From NCBI GenBank assembly GCA_030295235.1, contig AP026131.1:1116001-1180000 (forward strand): DNA of 64,000 nt, in the 5' to 3' direction. Source of the DNA: Fistulifera solaris. Its lineage: Eukaryota > Bacillariophyta > Bacillariophyceae > Naviculales > Stauroneidaceae. The first letter of the stretch is position 1; every line of letters starts with the position of its first letter. Of the stretch, positions 10,572-20,036 are shown in pieces. The notes below the pieces were generated by a model, which did no database searches, was not told where the DNA came from, and was given only the letters and a program-made list of their open reading frames with translations. The position numbers were made by a program, and so were the translations under genes.

Positions 10572-11053
10572 TTATTGAGAAGAGTGCTCTGGTATTGAAA
10601 CAAGGAAACAGCGAAGTGAAAATACGGAGGAAATCATGTTGTTGTGGTGGAAGTTCCAAAAAGTGCGCGCCAGGCAAATTTCGCCGAATGACATCGCACC
10701 GGTTAGAATTCGGAGCTTAAACCAACAGTTTATTCCACACAAAAAGGATGTCGACGTCACCCACAGCCGGAACTGCGAACTCAACAACATGATGACGTAG
10801 CAGACGTACGCTCAAAAGAAAATGTCAGAACGGATCGTTTTTGCAAAGCAAGAAGAAAGATTTTGCATGCTGCATTATTTGAAGACTTTATGCCTTAGTT
10901 CATCGATTCTTCAAGAGTACAGAGACATTTTAAGATAGTTGCTCGTACCTTTGTTGCTGCTTTGCGTAATCGACTAGACTGTGCCGCCGCTCGAGTTATT
11001 TTACATACGCAGTGCTCCATCTTGACGACCTGAAGAAATTCGTTCCGAGCACA
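10572..11053. promoter_or_regulatory. Divergent promoter region with an ACGTCA/TGACGT inverted pair
   Basis: The 482 bases between the DLH start (minus) and the aminotransferase start (plus) must hold both promoters. ACGTCA lies at 10754-10759 and TGACGT at 10793-10798. These hexamers are the cores known as CO2/cAMP-responsive elements in Phaeodactylum. Assigning that role here is inference. Confidence 0.4.
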
Positions 11054-12369
11054 ATGAATCGTGTTGTTCCGTCGCTCGCCAGGACGCAGCGATCTTTGCG
11101 ATACTTCTCTTCGCCTTCGTACTGTCAGAAACTCATGTATCCTGTTATTTCGAAGGAGGATTTTGGTGCCTTTAAGGAGTATTCGGTGATTCACACGGAT
11201 CGTTCTTTGAATCTCATGAGTGACCCCTTTCAGCGAGTGATGCGCGATCTCAATCAACTTTTGAAAGTCACCTACAATGCCGATAAAGTCGTGATTATTC
11301 CGGGGTAAGTTTGAGGGGATGAGAGTCAGCGCAGTTTTCTACCGTTTTCTTAGTTCATTCGCATTTGTTCTACAGTTCGGGTACATTTGGTATGGAATCC
11401 GTCGCTCGTCAATTCGCCACCAACGAACACGTTATGGTGATTCGCAATGGCTGGTTTTCTTACCGCTGGACCGAGATTTTCGATATGGGTCACATCTGTC
11501 ACAGTCACACGGTTCTGAAAGCGGAACCGGCAAGCACCGTCAACGGACACACGCAGTTCGCCCCGCACGATATTGAAAAGGTCGTGGCGGCCATTCACAA
11601 CGAACGACCGGCGGTGGTCTTTGCCCCGCATGTGGAAACGTCGACGGGCATGATGCTGTCGGATGATTACATCGCACGCGTGACAGAAGCCGTGCACAAT
11701 GTGGGTGGTCTTTTTGTTCTAGATTGCATTGCCTCCGGAACCGTTTGGGTTGACATGAAGGCATTGGGTGTCGATGTTTTAATCACAGCTCCACAGAAAG
11801 GGTGGACGGGACCGCCATGTGCTGCCTTGGTTCAGCTCTCGCAAAAGGCTGTCGACAAACTACAAACGACCACAGAGACTTCTTTTAGCATGAGTCTGAA
11901 GCGCTGGAGTGCCATCATGGATACCTACGAGAAAGGTGGGTTTGGCTATCATACTACCATGCCGACAGATGCACTCCGCGACTTTCATGAGATTAGTGTA
12001 GAAACATTGAAAGTTGGCTTGCCGAATCTCCGAGAGGCGCAGCTCTCTTTGGGCAAACAAGCACGTGATATGTTGGACAGTAAAGGACTTGTTTCGGTGG
12101 CCGCCCCGGGTGCACAAGCCCCCGGCGTCTGTGTCTACTACTCGCCGGCTAATACTGACAACCCCGTCATGATGCAGCAATTCAAGCAGCAAGGATTGCA
12201 GATTGCTATGGGTGTACCGTGGAAGATTGACGAACCGGAAGGTTTGAAGACCTTCCGCATTGGTTTGTTTGGTCTGGACAAACTAGGAAACATTCCCCGT
12301 ACCTTGTCTCTTTTGGAGAGTTCCTTAGATGTCGTCATGTCCGATCTGGCCGTTCCGAAAGCGGCTTAG
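11054..12369 (+). CDS. Class V aminotransferase, probably alanine/serine-glyoxylate aminotransferase
   Basis: PLP enzyme that transfers an amino group to glyoxylate, a photorespiratory and glyoxylate-detoxifying step. Exon 1 is 11054-11304, a 71-nt GTAAGT...TACAG intron spans 11305-11375, and exon 2 runs 11376-12369. Splicing rebuilds IIPGSGTFGMESVARQF, the cofactor-phosphate loop. The PLP Lys is in ITAPQKGWTGPP, and LDCIASGTVWVDMKALGVD precedes it as in the family. I chose the ATG at 11054 because it opens an Arg/Ser-rich sequence (MNRVVPSLARTQRSLRYFSS) typical of mitochondrial presequences; an upstream in-frame start at 11012 is not an ATG. The gene is convergent with SBDS only 84 bases downstream. 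Fold and cofactor site are certain; the exact amino donor is inferred. Confidence 0.92.
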
Positions 12370-12453
12370 AAAATTTAATGAAATAGATAGTTTTGAAAAA
12401 GATAATAGGATTTCAGTCAATGCTCTACTGAATCTTTCGTGGAACATTAAAAC

Positions 12454-13803
12454 CTACAAATCGCCAGAGAAGAAAGCTTCCGCGTCACAGAGAAGAAATT
12501 CTTGTTCCGACACAGGCTGTAATCCTTTCACTTTCAGCTTCTGATTGAAGCGATGCCAATCGCTCCGAAAATGGGCACGATAGCTGGCATTGTTGTGAAA
12601 TACACCGCCGCAGGTATTGCAACTCTTTCCGGCTTCTTCCTGACTGTTATTGCTCGGAACTTCCGTCGACGCAGGGGCAGGTCCTTCCCTCACAAAACTG
12701 GTTTCATGGCTTGTGTCTTTTGATTGTTCTGCCGGACTTTGACCTTCCTGTTGTCTCTTATTCTTCTTTTTCTCCTTCTTTTGAGCTTTGCGTTGATTCT
12801 TTCTACGATTGCCACCGGAAGCATGAAACGCTTCATCAGAACTACTGTCTGTTTCCTCTTGCTGGCTATCGGTGCCGTGGTCGGAATCCGGATGTACTGA
12901 CAATTCAAGCTGCTTCTTCCCAACCTCTTCTTTTGTTGGTGCACTTTCTGACCAAATACCCAGCTCTTCCAATTTCCCTCTTAATTTCATAGCTTCCTCG
13001 TCGTAGGTGTAGTCGTTGTCAACCACTTTGCTTATTGTCTCTGTTGCTTGTTGACTATCGAATGTTTCATCAGTGTTGACAACTTTATGTTGTATTATTT
13101 CCAGACGAGCATCCTTCAGTGTTTCACAGATCTCATTGAGTCGCCGGTAGTGAGATGGGTCAACCTGAAAAACAACAACCGTTTGCGGACCTCCTCCGTT
13201 GTTTTTCCGATAAGATTCTACCTCTACTGCGGAAAGCGTCTCCTTTATTATTTCCTCATCGCTTGGATTGTATTCGAACGACAACTCCATTTTCGCTCGC
13301 TCTATGGGAAGAACGTCTTTCAAAAATTTGACAGCGTCCAAGTATTGCCGCTTGAGCGCTTTGTGAGGTTGTACAGGAAAATTACTGAGCGCCGATTGTA
13401 TATGCGACATGGTAAACGGTCGTTTCGACACGGAATGTACGCAATTATCGCTGACCCAAGTCGCTATTTGGGTCAGCGTGTTTTCCAACAAATGCTGCCG
13501 CTCCAAATCCGACACTTGTATCTTCCCCTGATCCAGAATCAGCTTGGCAATCTTTTCTTGCTCCGTGTTACCAAACGCTTTCTTGAGATCAGCTGCCGCC
13601 GCAAATTTCCCCTTACTGACATTGGTAAAGACCCGCTCCGTCTGAAGGACTTCGGAGAGATCCGTCTCCAGACCGGCACGATAATCCAGCACTTTGTTGC
13701 GGTAGCACGCTATCTCAAAACGCAGCCCTTTGACCGTATGGCGGACGACAGCGACGTTCGTTAATCGCACTTGATTGATGGGTTGATTGATTTGACGTGA
13801 CAT
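12454..13803 (-). CDS. SBDS: SBDS ribosome maturation factor with C-terminal zinc finger
   Basis: SBDS works with the GTPase EFL1 to release eIF6 from nascent 60S subunits in the cytoplasm. Residues 1-250 are canonical: NQVRLTNVAVVRHTVKGLRF, the FYSH fold with KGKFAAAADLKKAFG, the helical domain with NCVHSVSKRPFTMSHIQSAL, and the C-terminal ferredoxin-like domain. A 130-residue acidic and Lys-rich linker follows (NRRKNQRKAQKKEKKKNKR). The last 60 residues form a C2H2 finger, CNTCGGVF...YRAHFRSDWHRFN, of the DWHRxN type seen in REI1/ZNF622 and Vms1/ANKZF1, which bind 60S particles. The total of 449 aa is about 200 longer than yeast or human SBDS; plant and protist SBDS proteins are known to carry similar extensions. 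One exon, ATG at 13803. Confidence 0.95.
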   Translation of the reverse strand: MSRQINQPINQVRLTNVAVVRHTVKGLRFEIACYRNKVLDYRAGLETDLSEVLQTERVFTNVSKGKFAAAADLKKAFGNTEQEKIAKLILDQGKIQVSDLERQHLLENTLTQIATWVSDNCVHSVSKRPFTMSHIQSALSNFPVQPHKALKRQYLDAVKFLKDVLPIERAKMELSFEYNPSDEEIIKETLSAVEVESYRKNNGGGPQTVVVFQVDPSHYRRLNEICETLKDARLEIIQHKVVNTDETFDSQQATETISKVVDNDYTYDEEAMKLRGKLEELGIWSESAPTKEEVGKKQLELSVHPDSDHGTDSQQEETDSSSDEAFHASGGNRRKNQRKAQKKEKKKNKRQQEGQSPAEQSKDTSHETSFVREGPAPASTEVPSNNSQEEAGKSCNTCGGVFHNNASYRAHFRSDWHRFNQKLKVKGLQPVSEQEFLLCDAEAFFSGDL

Positions 13804-14240
13804 TGGTTGTGAATATTATTTCATGAAGAAAAAGACTGGAGCTTGCTCTCGGATCCCATAATTGTGTTCTGGATTTTTTCCTTGTTGTCGTTGTAAAACA
13901 AAAACCTTTTCGTGGCGCCATAGTCTGGTATCGCCGCACGTAGGACAGACTCCTCCTCCAATCGGGACTCTTCAGTCATTCCCGTTAAGGGTTTGTGGCA
14001 CAATGACTGTGAAAGTCACTCAATGACTACAAATCCAAAACGACTATCGTCTTCAAAGTAATCTCGATAACCTTTTTCTCGGTCAATTCATGACCGATGC
14101 AACGAGGCGAATGCCGCCTTTCAATTCCCTCCACTGAATCAAGTCCAGGGGTTTGATTACAACAATCGAAGGAAATACTAAAGACCTTACCCCTTTTGAC
14201 GAGCCAGCCTAATCCATTTATCGCTTCTCTCTTAACAGTC
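13804..14240. other. Divergent intergenic region SBDS / RRAS-motif protein
   Basis: It contains both 5' regions. A CTTAACAG shortly before the ATG at 14241 resembles a 3' splice site, so a 5'-UTR intron is possible. Nothing else is seen. Confidence 0.4.
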
Positions 14241-15124
14241 ATGATCGGCGATGAAGACGAGAGAAAGACGCGTCGTCTGAAGCCTCCTCGTCGTTCCGAA
14301 TCCTCCGAGAGGTACGATGAAGGCAGTCACAGTGGTGACGAGGCTCGAGTAGATCCTCGTAAGCAGCGCACACGCAGAAGAGCTTCGATAGGAGCCCCAA
14401 CCATTCCTCAGCCAGAGCCTGTGGAGGATCCCGAGCGTCCCTTGCGAGGTCATATCGATCGCGCCAAATCAGCCGACACCGATGTGCGTCGAGCACGGCG
14501 AGGACGCCGTGCCAGTATGGTGAGTTCCACTTCTTCCATCTCGGACATGTCTGTGGGGTCTTCGGGATCTTATGGCTACGAAGATAACACACAATCCGAC
14601 TATGGCTACGGCGATCATACTGCACCCGTAGCTGCCGCTCCGGGACGTCGCCGCGGACGCCGTGCTAGTATCAGTGGCCCGGGCGCGTTCCCAGTCGCGA
14701 CACCGCCTCCCGAAGAAGCGGTAGCCCCGTCGTACGATGACAAGTTTGGAAGAAGTAAAGAAAAAGAGGAGGAGGATCTAAAGAGCAGTCGCAGCCGAGA
14801 GCGTCGGCGCCCTACTACAGAACGCAGCCGGGCGGCCAAGTTGATCTCAATGGCATCAAAAGTGGCGACGTATTCCGCGAATCCGCTCGAGCAGAGCCCG
14901 TGTCAAAGCCAGACTCTCTGATCATGCCCATAACCATTCCTGATGCGGCGGAGAAACGACCCCGACGTCGAGCCAGTATGTTGGGTGCTGTCGGTGGGGC
15001 TGTAGGAGCCGTGGGTGGTGCCGTCGGCGGCGTCGTGGGCTCTGCAGCACAAAAAGTGGGCGGTGCTGTAATTCGAAGCGAAAAAGAAAAAGCCTCGTCA
15101 TCGAAAGGGTCCGGAAGTGGATGA
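14241..15124 (+). CDS. Basic disordered protein with four RRAS phosphosite repeats
   Basis: I do not recognise a family. From the ATG at 14241 (MIGDEDERKTRRLKPPRR) the protein is rich in Arg, Ser and acidic residues. It repeats a basophilic-kinase consensus four times: TRRRASIGAP, RGRRASMVSS, RGRRASISGP and RPRRRASMLGAV. Each is an ideal PKA/AGC-kinase site. Between copies two and three are two Tyr/Gly tracts (SYGYEDN, DYGYGDH). After copy four comes a Gly/Ala/Val stretch (GAVGGAVGAVGGAVGGVVG) spaced like a glycine zipper, which could insert in or associate with membranes. The last 80 residues are in another frame; one missing A at a run of four A (14858-14861) would explain it. There is no signal peptide. 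It is adjacent to a second protein of the same style at 16055. Confidence 0.6.
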
Positions 15125-16054
15125 TATCCCGAAGATTGCGGGCAATGAGAGACGTGCTCGTGGCACAATGTTAGATCGCCTTAGCTAAAGTGGGCGATTG
15201 AGGCTCGTTAATCAAAATGGACTGAGTTATAAATTATAAGGACTAGGATAAGAGTAGTTACATTATGTTGCTAGATCTAATATCTAATTTCTAAATTCGA
15301 TTTAAGCGTGACAAAGCATTACTCGATCATAACAGTTTGCCTAGTGTTTGATCAGCTCTGCGATGTTCAACCTAATCTCAGCTAGTAGGAGGACGTTTTG
15401 CTTCTATGTGAAAAAGAAGCGAAGTTGGTGAACTATTTGATTTATACGGAGTAAGAATTAAGAATAGTCTGTGAAGCAATCAATTGCTTGTGTTAAACCC
15501 TCTAGAGAGAGATCGCATTTTGGCTGCAAACTGCGAATTGTAAATTCATTAGAGAGATGGTTCAAATAGTTTTGCTCGTCTCGAGTACTTTAATGTATCT
15601 GGTGTCAGTCCTCAGTTTTCATAAAGTATTTAGAAAACTTAAGTTAGTGTTCCTACATTTGAGCTTAGAGTGTGTTGTTCTTCGGTACTTGAGTCCTTTA
15701 GATGAAGGAACTTCTACTTATTACAACGTAAAAGTTTTACTGTAGTGTCCAGACATTCAAACTGGCATTCTGCGGTGCCGCACCCTTTACCGACTACACA
15801 ATAGCTAAGAGTAAGTACGGTAATTGGGCCTTTTTGAATTGCGTTTCATGACCAAGAAATCGTTTTGTTTTGCATCTCATCGTTTCAAGTCGATGAAGAC
15901 AAGAGATACTGTCTTGATAATCTTTTCTATCGTAGAGCTTAGCGCTTGGGTTCTTTTTGGTGGTCTGTTGACCTTCAGCAATATACTGTGATTCTCGGTT
16001 GTCGTTGGTAGCCATCGTGAGCTCCAAGAACGGCATACACGACATCAATTAAAC
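15125..16054. other. Intergenic, 930 bases
   Basis: AT-richer spacer between the two RRxS-rich genes. Small open frames near 15557 and 15794 have no recognisable features. No repeat is seen. Confidence 0.5.
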
Positions 16055-17634
16055 ATGGCCACGACAATAAGTCGCCTCGGAAGAGCAGCTACTGTTGCTG
16101 ACGAAGGAGAAAAGCGCTCTAGATGCCCGAGCAAACGTAGAGGGCGCCGCCCCTCTCTACGATCTTCTGTGGGCCCCGAGGCAGAAGTAATGCCCAAGAA
16201 TCTCATGTCTTCTGTCGATGATGAGGGCAGCGATGACGACGAAGCTCTCCTCTTCAGTAACAACGGAAGCTCAAACAGTAGAGCATCCACTGGTGCCCAA
16301 CGTCGTGGTGTAAATCACATAAAGTCACCTGACGGTCGTCAGGGAATGAAAAAAGCCCAGAGCGCCGATGCTGTATTGCAATCGCCAGAGACAGGTCGGT
16401 CTTCTAAATTAAGAGGGAGCGGCAATAGACGCGCGCTGAACACAAACGAACTACTGTCTCCGAAATCACGAGCTCTTCACTCTCCCAACGCTGAGGGGAC
16501 TCGCTCTTCCAAGCCTCGGACAACTCGGTCTAGTTCACCATCGAGAGGGGCGTCCCGTCGAGGGACGAGAACCAGCCGTAGTGGGAGTGCTGAGACAAAA
16601 GATCGTTCCCCGAGTCGTCGTGAACGCAGACGCAGTCGCGGTGGAAAGGAGACTTCTTCCCCTCAAAAGTTGAAACCTGTCTCAAAACTTGATGATTCGG
16701 ACAGTGAAGATGACCGACGCCCTCTTTCTTACATGGGTGGAATTCACTCACGGCAATCGAATAAAAATGCAGGTAACGACGACGAAATAGACTTTCTTTC
16801 CGACTATTCATCTGCCACAGAAGATGAGTCTGCTCGCGGCGGTGAGGACAGTGCTCGTCGCGAACGCCGCAAGCGAGAAGGCAGTCGTAGACAGCATCGC
16901 TCTTCAATATCCGGCAACTCGAGAAGGGCGTCTAGACGAAGTATACTTCCTGCTGATGACAATGAGTTTGGTACCGAGTATGCTGATGAGGACGAAGAAA
17001 AACTGGAAAGGCGCGAAAGAAGAAAGAAAACACCTTCTCCGACAAAGCATTCGAGCAGTCAGCGGGGAGGACGCACTAAAGGCGGTCGACCAGATGCCTT
17101 GCAATTTTCCCCCTTCCAATCAACGCGCCTCACGTGCTGACCGGATTTCAGATCATATACTTCACAATAGCACGCTTCCAAGTGCAGACGATACCGAAAC
17201 AGAAGTTGACTATACGGAAAACGCCGCGGATGATGAGCCGATCCTTGCAGGAGCAAGCGGTCGCCGACGTACACGTTTGAGCATGGACGTGTTGCGAGCC
17301 GATATTCAAGCATCGGAAGCGGAAGGAAGAAAGCCGACCGTAGATGGTAAGCGTATCGAAGCAGATATGGCCGACGCCATGCAGCGTCTCGAGGCTCATG
17401 ACGCTGAGGCCTCGAAGAAGAAAAAAGAAAGGTCTTGGAAAGTTACTGAGCATGTTCAAGAGGGGCGACAATAGTGAGTCTGGATATGAGTCGAGTGCAA
17501 GCACGAGCAGCGCTCGGGATCCGAATCGAGGCCTTGCTCGTCATAGAAGTCGCCTAGTGAAGAATGTTCTTCCCCACACATTGCTCGACGATAGTGAGAG
17601 CGAACTCCAGGATGTTGACTTGTTCTTGAAATAA
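16055..17634 (+). CDS. Ser/Arg-rich disordered protein, second RRxS-rich gene
   Basis: No family recognised. From the ATG at 16055 the protein opens MATTISRLGRAATVADEGEK and is dominated by Ser, Arg and acidic patches. It carries basophilic-kinase sites such as RRGRRPSLRSS, SRRASRRSILP and RRRTRLSMDVL, and SR-type runs (SPSRRERRRSRGG). The C-terminus has a short helix (ADMADAMQRLEAHDAEASKK), a basic GKLLSMFKRG patch and an acidic end. The frame changes at a T4C5 run (17105-17113) and at a run of six A (17421-17426), both explained by one extra base; composition continues smoothly. No signal peptide or membrane helix. Its style matches the gene at 14241, so the two may be old tandem relatives. 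A role in scaffolding or RNA binding is speculation. Confidence 0.6.
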
Positions 17635-17834
17635 AAGATGTTGTTAGTGGTCTAAGTTTACTTTTCCGCTGTATTTATAATAGGATGAGCATAATCGAAC
17701 AACAAATACGGAGTATAAAAAATAGACTATACCGTATACTCATGACTCATCTTGACTCACGCTCTACATTTTCGCACTTTTATTGCCATTTTGACGAATG
17801 GCATACACCATTCAAAAGAAGATGAAGCATCGTC

Positions 17835-19138
17835 ATGAAAAGACAGACAATACAAAGCAAGCAGCATGCTAAACTAAGACGGACGTTTGCGAGGCAACTC
17901 TTTATCTTGGTGGTTCCGTTTTGTTTCATCACGGTTTGGCTCGTAGCGTCTTTCCGCAAAATTGGCTGCGTCAACTGCAACCTCCCCCAAATTCATCCAA
18001 CTAAAACAGTTCAGCAAGATCTTGCTTCATTTAAAGACAACACAAAAGAAGCTAAACAATTAACAACGGCCCAGTGGAAACCCATGTTTTTAGAGACAAA
18101 TTCGTCTAAATTTACTGCAGAACATTTATGGTCACAGTCATTGTCAACCGACGCTGTCATCTTGGGCCCACAAATTCGCTCCAACCATACCTTGGTGACG
18201 GCTTATTTTCGAGCTAAGTCGAAGTATCCGAGTACGAAGTACGATGAATGGATGCAAAACATGATGAGTTTGAAAGATCCGCTGGTCATTTTCACACAAC
18301 CGGATCTAGTCGAGATGATGTCGAATCTTAGATCTGACCCAAGTCTTTCTACAATCATAATCCCTTGCACACTCGAAGATCTACCAATCTCTAAGTTAAA
18401 ATCAGATCTTGTGTTCGAGCATGCGGGAAAAACACTCTCGTTATGGGAGCATCAGCTCGAGATTGATCCCGAGAAGAATCGGCACTCTTCATACTACGTG
18501 TTCTGGATCTGGCTGTCCAAATCATGGCTAGTCGAGCAAGCTATTCAACGCAACTTTTTTCAATCCGAGTTTTTCGTTTACACAGATATCGGTACGTGAG
18601 GAATGAACGACACGCGTAATTTGCAGGAGTTGTCAACTGACGCTTTTTGAATTCGTACAAGGTTGTTTTCGAGGGGGAAAGTATAATCACAAAATGCTGG
18701 TATCGCCCGACTTTTGGTCGAGTTCCATACGACCAGATCGTCACACGCTCCTTTGGATGGCACATCATCCACCCAATCCTCCTCCAACTTACATCTGGAC
18801 GAATAAACTGGAAACAAAAGCAGTTCTTCTATCAGTCTGGATCGCAAGCAGCGGGTTTCCGAGAGGCTTGGATTGAATTTAATCGGGAATTTGCCAAAAC
18901 GCTGGATGACTACGTAGCTGCTGGTGTCTTTGTGGGTGAAGATCAATGTATTTTGCAAGCCACTTGCTTGCGTAAGCCTCAATTGTGTCAATACATCCCA
19001 TTTTCGCAAGTAGCCGACAATCACTATTTTGGTTTGAGACACGTGTTGCACTTCCCGACGCTGAATAAGATGCAAGAGCCGTACCAGCCGTGGCGACCGC
19101 CCCAGCCCTCTGCGGATTTTCTCGTCTCGTCGGAATAA
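17835..19138 (+). CDS. HtrL/YibB-like type II membrane protein, putative glycosyltransferase
   Basis: Residues 1-22 are basic cytosolic; a signal anchor follows (LFILVVPFCFITVWLVASF), so the rest should lie in the Golgi lumen. The luminal part begins NHTLVTAYFRAKSKYPSTKY and DPLVIFTQPDLVEMM, as in the HtrL/YibB family of putative glycosyltransferases. Exon 1 ends inside YTDIG. A 70-nt intron (18592-18661, GTACGT...TACAAG) is removed and exon 2 resumes with CFRGGK, giving the family's ...D-G-C-F-R... core. After YIWTNK the frame changes near 18813-18822 (one extra base in an A-rich run) and continues QFFYQSGSQAAGFREAWIEF to the stop at 19138. Enzymatic activity is inferred from the family only. 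Confidence 0.72.
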
Positions 19139-19478
19139 TTATGCTGGGTGATCTGGGACATAGGTGCCTCAATCGTAAGACTTTTTAAGTGCTTGCGGAC
19201 TATCAAGGTTCGTCCTATTCAAGATTTAAAATTAAGTTGCCGCTGGATGTCTTGAGCATGAGATCAGGTAGCGCAACGATTGCGGGGATGAGAGACCTAG
19301 TTTTTGATTGACGACGTGATTGGTGATTGCTTTTCACGTGTTACAGTACGTGTCACTATTAGTAAAACGTCGTTCTAAGTTGTCCATTGCTTTATAAGTA
19401 ATTTTCGATACCAGTAAGACAGTTCTCTCTTATACTCAACGCCACGGTTTATTTTTTCGTGTTTCGTCGGCTCGCATA
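19139..19478. other. Intergenic, no gene seen
   Basis: About 340 bases between the HtrL-like gene and the fold-back element. I see no motif beyond the TA at 19477-19478 that borders the element. Confidence 0.4.
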
Positions 19479-19926
19479 TCCCAACCTTCAAAAAATTGTC
19501 GGGGTTCAGACAATTTTTGATTTGCGGTAAAACTCTAAATCAAAAATTGTATACCAGTTCGACAATTTTTGTCACCCTCGTAGAATTTGTATGGCTTTGC
19601 TACGTGACACCGTTTTACAGAGTTTCTACGTGAAAGAGCCCGAAGATAAAAGTTGAAATTCCTCAAAAATTGATTTTGATACAAAACATACCATTGTATT
19701 CAGCATTTTCTAATGCATCTGACTGATAAATTCGATGTTTTATTTAATCCATTATTTGATCAAAAACTGATGATTTACATTATTTTCCAAAGGGTTAAGG
19801 CTATGCTGTAGTAGTATTTGTACGTGAGAAAAATTGTCTGGGTTCAGACAATTTTTTTGGATATACTATTGTACGTAAAGCTACAGAAAATTGTCTGAAC
19901 CCCGACAATTTTTGAAAAGGTTGGGA
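19479..19926. mobile_element. Non-coding fold-back element (MITE-like) with TA flanks
   Basis: The 448-bp element has terminal inverted repeats of about 42 bp beginning TCCCAACCTT and ending AAGGTTGGGA, flanked on both sides by TA (19477-19478, 19927-19928). It has no open frame. Inside lie four copies of one hairpin unit, AAAATTGTC-n8-GACAATTTT (centres near 19505, 19556, 19842 and 19900); the outer two sit within the terminal repeats. TA target sites and short size suggest a Tc1/mariner-type non-autonomous element; that assignment is inference. It sits just upstream of the RCC1-repeat gene. Confidence 0.75.
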
Positions 19927-20036
19927 TATTATTGCAAAAATAGGCCCCGCTTACATCCACGACAACGAGCACGGCATTGAAACATTTATTGACGCACATC
20001 GTGAAAAGCGTTCTCGAGATTATAAGAATCACTTCC

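Noticed and set aside
14196-14240. Upstream extension of the RRAS-motif gene
   Set aside because: The open frame begins at a TTG; the first ATG is 14241 and a splice-acceptor-like sequence precedes it.
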